Part shown: one piece after another, positions 1 to 4,238 of the stretch
Layout of the letters: every line of letters starts with the position of its first letter
Position numbering within the stretch: position 1 is the first letter of the stretch
DNA from: Bacillota bacterium
Lineage (GTDB): Bacteria > Bacillota > GCA-003054495 > Carboxydocellales > JAJZTU01
NCBI GenBank assembly: GCA_021848765.1
Contig: JAJZTU010000106.1
Span: 1-8,909 of the forward strand
Reading direction: 5' to 3'
DNA: 8,909 nucleotides
Translations under genes and position numbers: made by a program
The notes under the pieces: model-generated
Seen by the model: the letters and a program-made list of their open reading frames with translations, nothing else
Database searches by the model: none
What the model was told of the DNA's origin: nothing

Positions 1-126
1 GGTTTTCTTTGGAGCCGTTTTGGGGCACCGGCACCTTTTTACTTTGGTGGAGTTATGGGAATCCTTGCTGGAGTCGCCTTATTTATTACGCTTGCACCTC
101 AAAATAAAACTGCACTTACGGAATGA
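1..126 (+). CDS. MFS transporter, C-terminal end (partial, 5' end outside window)
   Basis: Frame 1 reads through the window edge and stops at TGA 124-126, leaving 41 residues of a C-terminus. The visible part has a short basic loop (WSRFGAPAPFYFGG) followed by a hydrophobic helix (GVMGILAGVALFITLA) and a polar tail. A Gly/Ala/Pro-rich loop before the last transmembrane helix, with an Arg just ahead of it, is typical of the end of helix 11 and helix 12 in major facilitator superfamily drug or metabolite exporters. The substrate cannot be told from this fragment. After the TGA the same frame stays open for 34 more codons (127-228) before TAA at 229-231, and encodes a polar Ser/Asn/Gln-rich stretch. 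The TGA could therefore be the natural end or a recent nonsense change in a longer tail. Confidence 0.7.
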   Translation, partial: GFLWSRFGAPAPFYFGGVMGILAGVALFITLAPQNKTALTE

Positions 127-403
127 GCAGAAGAAGTGAAAATACCATCCCTAGCTACAAACAAAATAGAGGCACAAAATAGCTCAAGTAAGCAGGCAAA
201 TCAATACAATCAAAATCTGCACTCGAGCTAATCTAGTTAACATAATTATTATTATCGGAAGTAGTCCCAATACTAATGACCCCGGATAATCCGGTTGACA
301 TCCGCATAGCCATTTTATGAATGGTTATACTCCAAAAACATGGCCTCTATTTGCCCGTATAAGCCCTTCTAAGATGTTGTTTAATGTTCTCTATACCTGG
401 GAG
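127..403. other. Intergenic stretch without a recognisable gene
   Basis: No open frame with a plausible start and ribosome binding site was found on either strand. It holds the in-frame polar extension after the transporter stop (127-228), a CCGGAT-A-ATCCGG dyad (282-294) and a 9-bp hairpin with one G-T pair at 306-328. Neither hairpin has a T-tract, so neither looks like an intrinsic terminator. Confidence 0.5.
282..294. repeat. Short perfect dyad CCGGAT-A-ATCCGG
   Basis: Two 6-bp arms around a single A. The same core, with AA instead of A in the middle, forms the tip of the terminator-like hairpin at 986-1021. No T-tract follows on either strand, so a protein-binding site or a remnant of a repeated hairpin is as likely as a terminator. 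Confidence 0.4.
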
Positions 404-592
404 TTAATGCAACAGGCCTTTTGGTTGTAATTTATCATCAATAATAATCCGCTCTATGGTTACGCCTGCATAGTCTGCTTCATCCAGGCACTTACAGCAA
501 TCATCACATTTCTTAAATGGGTCCAAGTCGCAGGTTTCACAATCACCGCATTGGTCACAACGCTTAGTTGGATCTAATTCGCAGAGTTTCAT
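404..592 (-). CDS. Small Cys-rich protein with duplicated Cys module (putative metal-binding)
   Basis: The gene encodes 62 residues with nine cysteines, all within the first 35 residues. Residues 4-18 (CELDPTKRCDQCGDC) and 21-35 (CDLDPFKKCDDCCKC) are two copies of one 15-residue module, C-x-LDP-x-K-[RK]-C-D-x-C-x-x-C, joined by ET. In the second copy Cys33 replaces a Gly. The C-terminal 27 residues are Cys-free and end in a basic/aliphatic tail. There is no signal peptide or membrane segment, so a cytoplasmic location is likely. Clustered CxxC-type spacing suggests zinc or Fe-S binding, or a small redox protein, but no named family is assigned. The start ATG at 592 has a weak ribosome binding site (GGTGGT, 8 nt upstream) and a good promoter lies farther upstream. 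It runs in the same direction as the fumarase operon but is separated from it by a strong hairpin and a + strand ORF. Confidence 0.7.
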   Translation of the reverse strand: MKLCELDPTKRCDQCGDCETCDLDPFKKCDDCCKCLDEADYAGVTIERIIIDDKLQPKGLLH

Positions 593-671
593 TTACAGAT
601 ACCACCAATCAGTTAGAATTAACACCTTATAATACGCCAAGTCTTATGAAACATTACAAGATACTAATCCG

Positions 672-700
672 ATTATACTATAATATTGCATCTAAGCCAA
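672..700 (-). promoter_or_regulatory. Putative sigma-A promoter for the Cys-rich protein gene
   Basis: On the minus strand TTGGCT (695-700) and a consensus TATAAT (672-677) are separated by 17 bp. The -10 is perfect and the -35 matches three of six. The predicted start lies about 75 nt upstream of the ATG at 592. The region is AT-rich, so chance matches are possible. Confidence 0.4.
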
Positions 701-774
701 TTTGTGTGCGACGTTTGTCCCAATCCGGTATGTTTCTGGTGATTTATGCATAAACTAGGACTAACTTTGTTTTG

Positions 775-781
775 AAAGGAG
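775..781 (+). promoter_or_regulatory. Strong ribosome binding site AAAGGAG
   Basis: AAAGGAG lies 8 nt before the ATG at 790. It is the main evidence that the 42-codon frame that follows is translated. Confidence 0.65.
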
Positions 782-789
782 TCCTGGTT

Positions 790-918
790 ATGAAAGTCTA
801 TGTTAATCACAATAGAATCTTTTTCGTGGGTAAGGTGTTCCAACTACGCAAATATCTGAGCGATTATGCTCTGAAGTACGCTACCGTGAAAGAAATGATT
901 ACTAAGAGCCTTAATTAA
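790..918 (+). CDS. Small hypothetical protein, 42 residues
   Basis: A short frame opens at ATG 790 behind an AAAGGAG ribosome binding site and closes at TAA 916-918. The product starts MKVYVNHNRIFFVGKV and ends VKEMITKSLN. It is basic and has a beta-like first half (alternating hydrophobic residues, NHNR turn) and a helical second half (QLRKYLSDYALKYATVKEMI). It has no Cys, no signal peptide and no transmembrane segment. The composition looks like a folded mini-protein rather than random translation. I do not recognise the family. It points right, away from the Cys-rich gene and toward the hairpin at 986-1021, which would terminate it. No clear promoter was seen; the stretch 593-774 offers only weak hexamers. 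Confidence 0.55.
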   Translation: MKVYVNHNRIFFVGKVFQLRKYLSDYALKYATVKEMITKSLN

Positions 919-939
919 TATAGGTGTCCCCCACCCTCT

Positions 940-953
940 CGAACTGTTGTTCT
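940..953. promoter_or_regulatory. Isolated SOS-box-like palindrome (GAAC-TGTT-GTTC)
   Basis: CGAACTGTTGTTCT has the full GAAC-N4-GTTC core of the Gram-positive LexA operator and 11 of 14 matches to CGAACRNRYGTTYC. It lies 22 nt after the 42-codon ORF and is not in front of any gene that I can call, so its role is uncertain. Confidence 0.3.
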
Positions 954-985
954 GTTTGTTGGCTAAAAACCTTTTGATATAAGAC

Positions 986-1021
986 AAGCACAACCTCCGG
1001 ATAAATCCGGAGGTTGTGCTT
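986..1021. terminator. Bidirectional terminator-like hairpin, 17-bp perfect stem
   Basis: Arms 986-1002 and 1005-1021 are perfectly complementary over 17 bp around AA. Both flanks have only modest T-runs (TACTTTTAG on +, TTGTCTTATATC on -). It sits between the 3' ends of the + strand small ORF and the minus-strand fumarase/malic enzyme operon, so it probably terminates both. The exceptional stem may compensate for the poor T-tracts. Confidence 0.6.
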
Positions 1022-1064
1022 ACTTTTAGTGAAAAATTAAACCGATTGCTGCTTAACAGACATA

Positions 1065-1138
1065 ATTTTACTTCCCTGGGATTTTACTTCCTTAGGACTT
1101 TACTTCCTTATGACTTTGCTTCCCTACGACTTACTTCC
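1065..1138. repeat. Five tandem copies of a 16-bp unit at the 3' end of the malic enzyme gene
   Basis: Units at 1065-1080, 1081-1096, 1097-1112 and 1113-1128, plus a shorter fifth from 1129 to about 1138, follow the + strand consensus A[CT]TTTACTTCC[CT]TAGG. The fifth overlaps the last codons and stop of the malic enzyme gene, which read GGG AAG TAA on the minus strand. Each downstream unit carries a version of that GGAAGTAA or GGAAGCAA string. The array therefore looks like an expansion of the gene's own tail, lying in the 3' untranslated region of the mRNA. Confidence 0.75.
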
Positions 1139-2357
1139 CGACCAGTTGCCGGGTACGCTCTGCGATAGTTTCCGGATCAACTTTAATTCTTGCAACTCCC
1201 GAGTCCATTGCCGCTTTAGCTACCGCAACTGCAACTGCAGGGGCTACCCTTGGGTCAAAGGGCTTAGGAATTACATAGGTTGGGCTAAGTTCATTTTCCC
1301 CAATAAGGCTGGCAATAGCATAGGCAGCAGCTACTTTCATCTCTTCATTGATGTCAGTTGCCCTAACATCTAGTGTTCCCCTAAAGATGCCAGGGAAAGC
1401 CAAAACATTGTTGACCTGGTTAGGGAAGTCTGAACGGCCGGTTCCTACCACAGCTGCACCTGCTTCAAGGGCATCCGGGGGAAGAATTTCCGGATCAGGG
1501 TTAGCCATGGCAAAGATAATAGGATCCTTGGCCATGCTCCGAACCATTTCCTTGGATACCTGGTTGGCTTTTGACAAACCGAGGAAGACGTCAGCCCCAA
1601 TAATGGCCTCCCCTATCTTGCCCTTAACCTTATCGGGGTTAGTCTTCCTGGCTATGTCCTCTTTATATTTATTCATTCCCTCAGTGCGGCCTTCGTAAAT
1701 GGCTCCTTTACTGTCGCACATAATGACATTTTTGATTCCCAGGCTCATCAGTAGCTTGGTTACTGCCATCGCTGACGCCCCGGCACCATTAACAGCGATC
1801 TTGACCTCATCTATTTTTTTGCCAACTACCTTAAGGGCATTGATAAGACCGGCAGCTGCGACAATAGCAGTACCATGCTGGTCATCATGGAAGATAGGGA
1901 TGCTGGCTTCTTTTTTTAGGCGCTCTTCAATGATGAAGCAGTTAGGAGCTGCAATGTCCTCCAAATTCACACCGCCAAAGGTTGGTTGAAGGAGTTTTAC
2001 GGTTTCAATAATTTTTTCGGGGTCGGTTGTGCCCAGACAGATTGGAAAGGCGTCCACACCGGCAAAGGCTTTGAAGAGTACAGCTTTACCTTCCATTACG
2101 GGCAGACCTGCCTCGGGACCGATGTCACCCAAACCCAGAACTGCCGTGCCGTCAGACACCACGGCTACCAGATTGCCTTTGGCAGTATAGTCATATACCT
2201 TCTCAATGTTTTCATGAATCTCTTTGCAAGGCTCAGCAACACCAGGTGAATAGGCCAGACTAAGGTCCTTTTCGTTGTTTACTCCTACTTTGCTAATCAC
2301 TTCGATTTTCCCGACTTTTTCACGATGCAGTTGGATAGCTTCTTCCTTTAATGACAT
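1131..2357 (-). CDS. Malic enzyme (NAD(P)-dependent malate dehydrogenase, decarboxylating)
   Basis: The gene encodes 408 residues, a normal length for the short bacterial malic enzymes without a phosphotransacetylase domain. It converts malate to pyruvate and CO2 with reduction of NAD(P)+. Visible landmarks are the N-terminal malic domain with YSPGVAEPC (36-44, catalytic Tyr36), GDIGPEAGLPVMEGK (77-91, catalytic Lys91), the metal/substrate motif FHDDQHGTA (156-164), the Rossmann motif GAGASA (191-196), ANPDPE (285-290) and GTGRSDFPNQVNN (305-317). All active-site motifs are intact. The start is the ATG at 2357, preceded by AAGGAGGAGG at an 8-nt spacing and giving the usual MSLKEEA N-terminus; a longer frame from TTG 2399 would include that ribosome binding site and is rejected. 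It is the last gene of the fumarase operon, 104 nt after fumarase beta with no terminator seen between them, so it consumes the malate the fumarase makes. Cofactor preference is not assigned. Confidence 0.95.
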   Translation of the reverse strand: MSLKEEAIQLHREKVGKIEVISKVGVNNEKDLSLAYSPGVAEPCKEIHENIEKVYDYTAKGNLVAVVSDGTAVLGLGDIGPEAGLPVMEGKAVLFKAFAGVDAFPICLGTTDPEKIIETVKLLQPTFGGVNLEDIAAPNCFIIEERLKKEASIPIFHDDQHGTAIVAAAGLINALKVVGKKIDEVKIAVNGAGASAMAVTKLLMSLGIKNVIMCDSKGAIYEGRTEGMNKYKEDIARKTNPDKVKGKIGEAIIGADVFLGLSKANQVSKEMVRSMAKDPIIFAMANPDPEILPPDALEAGAAVVGTGRSDFPNQVNNVLAFPGIFRGTLDVRATDINEEMKVAAAYAIASLIGENELSPTYVIPKPFDPRVAPAVAVAVAKAAMDSGVARIKVDPETIAERTRQLVGK

Positions 2358-2365
2358 GTTTAAAA

Positions 2366-2375
2366 CCTCCTCCTT
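2366..2375 (-). promoter_or_regulatory. Ribosome binding site that sets the malic enzyme start
   Basis: AAGGAGGAGG on the minus strand lies 8 nt before the ATG at 2357. It falls inside the longer open frame and so rules out the upstream TTG start. Confidence 0.85.
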
Positions 2376-2461
2376 AAACCCTTTAATGTGTTTCAGCAAA
2401 TCTTACACTAATACGGTTAAATCCAAACACTTAACGCTGAATTACTCGTTATTGCGCTGTA

Positions 2462-3019
2462 CTAATCGTTTATTGCGTAGTTCTTGATACCTTCCTGATA
2501 GAGGTCCCTACCGTATATATCGTTGACAACTATGACCGGCAAATCTTCAACTATTAACTCGTGAATAGCTTCAGGTCCTAATTCGGGATAGGCTATAACT
2601 TTACTCGAGGTAATTTTTTTGGCAATTAAGGCGGCTGCTCCACCCACGGCAGCAAAATACACTGCCTTGTATTTTTGCATAGCCTCGATTACTTCCTTAG
2701 TCCTGGAGCCCTTGCCAATCATACCTTTTAATCCCTCTCCCATTAGCGTGGGGGCATAGGCGTCCATCCTGCCACTGGTAGTTGGGCCTGCAGAACCAAT
2801 TACCTGTCCCGGTTTTGCCGGCGATGGACCGACATAATAGACAATTTGTCCTTCGATATCTATGGGTAGTGGCTTTCCTTCCTTTAACAGGTCAACTAGT
2901 TTTTTGTGTGCAGCATCCCTGGCAGTGTAAATTTTCCCTGAGATCAACACCTGTTGGCCTATGGTTAGCTTTTCTACCACTTCATCTGTCAGCGGCGTAG
3001 TAATTCTTACCTGTGCCAT
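2462..3019 (-). CDS. fumB: Fumarate hydratase class I, beta subunit (C-terminal domain)
   Basis: The gene encodes 185 residues, matching the separate beta chain of two-subunit class I fumarases (Fumerase_C family). With the alpha chain it forms an oxygen-sensitive [4Fe-4S] enzyme that hydrates fumarate to malate in the cytoplasm. Conserved stretches are GKIYTARDAAHK (28-39), YVGPSPA (62-68), GSAGPTTSGRMD (75-86), MIGKG (100-104), FAAVGGAAAL (122-131) and PELGPEAIHEL (145-155). The start ATG at 3019 follows GGAGGTGG (6-nt spacing after GGAGG), which abuts the alpha stop. The two genes are 15 nt apart, so translational coupling is likely. Tartrate dehydratase beta subunits are close homologues, but the adjoining malic enzyme favours fumarase. 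Just after the stop, the sequence GCAATAAACGATTAG is partly repeated as GCAATAACGAGTAA. The symbol is used for the beta subunit and does not imply orthology to E. coli FumB. Confidence 0.92.
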   Translation of the reverse strand: MAQVRITTPLTDEVVEKLTIGQQVLISGKIYTARDAAHKKLVDLLKEGKPLPIDIEGQIVYYVGPSPAKPGQVIGSAGPTTSGRMDAYAPTLMGEGLKGMIGKGSRTKEVIEAMQKYKAVYFAAVGGAAALIAKKITSSKVIAYPELGPEAIHELIVEDLPVIVVNDIYGRDLYQEGIKNYAIND

Positions 3020-3034
3020 TGGTCCACCTCCAAC

Positions 3035-3877
3035 CTACAAGATAGCTTCTTTGTGCCGGGCAGCATGACAATTGATGTTAACTGCTACCGGCAAACTGGC
3101 AATATGAGCAGGATAAATCTCTATATGTACTGCCAAAGCAGTAGTGCGGCCACCTAGACCCTGAGGGCCGATTCCCAGCTTGTTAATGGCCTGAAGGAGA
3201 TCTTGTTCCAACTTGGCTATGTCCGGCAGAGGATTTTGTTCGCCTACAGGCCGCAAAAGGGCCTCTTTAGCCAGGTAAGCACATTTCTCAAAGGTGCCGC
3301 CAATTCCAACACCTACTACTATGGGCGGACAAGGATTGGATCCCGCAGCCTTAACGCTTTCTACTACAAATTTCTTAACTCCCTCTACTCCTTCAGAAGG
3401 TTTAAGCATTTTAATTGCACTCATGTTTTCGCTACCACCGCCTTTGGGCGCAATGGTAATTTTCAACTTATCGCCAGGTACCACTTTGACGTGAATAACA
3501 GCCGGAGTATTATCTCCTGTATTCTTTCTTTCCAGAGGATGCCCCACTATTGACTTGCGAAGATACCCTTCCGTATATCCTTTACGAACACCTTCATTAA
3601 TAGCATCATTGAGCGCTCCGCCAACAATATGGACATCCTGGCCCAACTCAACAAAAATAACAGCATACCCAGTATCCTGACACATGGGCACAGATTCTTC
3701 CCTGGCGATGGCGGCGTTGGTAACCAATTGTTCTAAAATGTCCTTACCAAGAGTGGAAGCTTCCTTCTCCTTCGCTTCTTTGATTGCGTCCAATACATCG
3801 CTACCCAGAAAATAATTAGCTTCCGTACAGAGTTTGGCTACTGTTTCAATTATGGACTGTACATTGATTTCCCGCAC
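3035..3877 (-). CDS. fumA: Fumarate hydratase class I, alpha subunit ([4Fe-4S])
   Basis: The gene encodes 280 residues, the usual length of the separate alpha chain of two-subunit class I fumarases and tartrate dehydratases. The three cluster-ligand cysteines are visible: Cys66 (VPMCQDTG), Cys183 (SNPCPP) and Cys270 (NINCHAARH). Other motifs are KNTGDNTPA (118-126), the substrate-loop sequence PKGGGSEN (144-151) and GPQGLGGRTTALAV (237-250). The cluster binds substrate through an open iron site, which makes the enzyme oxygen-sensitive and suits an anaerobe. The start is GTG at 3877, behind AGGAGG (3887-3892, 9-nt spacing); no better start was found. It is the first gene of the operon, with a sigma-54 promoter candidate giving a leader of about 48 nt. 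Fumarase is preferred over tartrate dehydratase because malic enzyme follows in the same transcript. Confidence 0.93.
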   Translation of the reverse strand: MREINVQSIIETVAKLCTEANYFLGSDVLDAIKEAKEKEASTLGKDILEQLVTNAAIAREESVPMCQDTGYAVIFVELGQDVHIVGGALNDAINEGVRKGYTEGYLRKSIVGHPLERKNTGDNTPAVIHVKVVPGDKLKITIAPKGGGSENMSAIKMLKPSEGVEGVKKFVVESVKAAGSNPCPPIVVGVGIGGTFEKCAYLAKEALLRPVGEQNPLPDIAKLEQDLLQAINKLGIGPQGLGGRTTALAVHIEIYPAHIASLPVAVNINCHAARHKEAIL

Positions 3878-3935
3878 TACAGCTTTCCTCCTCTCCTACC
3901 CTTTGGGCATGAACTTTGCATCAGTAGTATTTACA

Positions 3936-3951
3936 AGCAAAACATATGCCA
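3936..3951 (-). promoter_or_regulatory. Sigma-54 (-24/-12) promoter of the fumarase/malic enzyme operon
   Basis: On the minus strand the sequence is TGGCATATGTTTTGCT, against the consensus TGGCACG-N4-TTGCW. The TGGCA and TTGCT blocks are perfect and at exact spacing, and the two differences are the C and G after TGGCA. The five bases before it (AGAAT) fit the mrNrY extension. The predicted transcript start is near 3925, about 48 nt before the fumarase GTG. A sigma-54 activator is encoded immediately upstream, which strongly supports the call. Confidence 0.85.
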
Positions 3952-4073
3952 ATTCTACGAAAATTATAGAATGGCCTATTTTAACGTATTGGATAACCTC
4001 AAGCCCAGCAATGTATTCGCTGGTTTTCTGAATTTTAGAATTAATAAGTTCTTTGACAATGGCTAAATAGGTG

Positions 4074-4087
4074 TATTGTATACAATA
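4074..4087. promoter_or_regulatory. Candidate enhancer (activator-binding) palindrome TATTGTATACAATA
   Basis: A perfect 14-bp palindrome centred about 155 bp upstream of the predicted sigma-54 transcript start, a typical distance for an enhancer bound by an AAA+ activator. Related GTATTG or GTATTC hexamers occur nearby at 3986-3991, 4013-4018 and 4123-4128, and CAATAC (the inverse) at 4090-4095. These could be extra half-sites. The link to the regulator's Fis-type HTH is inferred from position. Confidence 0.6.
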
Positions 4088-4169
4088 ACCAATACTTTGG
4101 GCATTTTTCTAAACTTTGGAATGTATTGTTAGTAATTTCTAACTAATAGAAAGGGATCCTGTTTGAAAC

Positions 4170-4195
4170 AAAAAACCGGCCTATTGGACCGGCTG
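4170..4195 (-). terminator. Intrinsic terminator of the sigma-54 activator gene
   Basis: On the minus strand CCGG-T-CC-AATA-GG-CCGG folds into a hairpin with one bulged T and is followed by TTTTTTG. It lies about 45 nt after the activator's stop codon. It separates the activator transcript from the fumarase operon, so the two have independent promoters. Confidence 0.75.
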
Positions 4196-4238
4196 GGTAC
4201 AGGAACGATTATTCTGTTGCAGAATTTTATTTGTGACT

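Larger units (their letters stand above)
3878..4238. other. Regulatory intergenic region between the sigma-54 activator gene and the fumarase operon
   Basis: This 361-bp AT-rich gap has no credible gene. From the activator side it holds a terminator (4170-4195), a GTATTG-rich segment with a 14-bp palindrome (4074-4087), a sigma-54 -24/-12 element (3936-3951) and the fumarase ribosome binding site (3887-3892). No convincing sigma-A promoter was found; a minus-strand TATAAT (3962-3977 region) lacks a -35 at a suitable distance. Confidence 0.7.

Noticed and set aside
306..328. Hairpin as a terminator for the MFS or Cys-rich gene
   Set aside because: The 9-bp arms include a G-T pair and there is no T-tract on either strand.
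568..753. 61-codon + strand frame overlapping the start of the Cys-rich gene
   Set aside because: No ribosome binding site and no recognisable pattern; the opposite strand has the Cys module and a promoter.
1348..1989. Long + strand frames inside the malic enzyme gene
   Set aside because: They are antisense shadows; the minus strand encodes intact malic enzyme motifs over the same bases.
2358..2399. 14-residue N-terminal extension of malic enzyme from TTG 2399
   Set aside because: The extension contains the AAGGAGGAGG ribosome binding site, and the family's usual N-terminus begins at ATG 2357.
2400..2461. Internal promoter for malic enzyme in the fumB-malic enzyme gap
   Set aside because: TTGGAT and TAAGAT are only 15 bp apart with poor matches; no sigma-54 element was found. 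Co-transcription with fumarase is the simpler reading.
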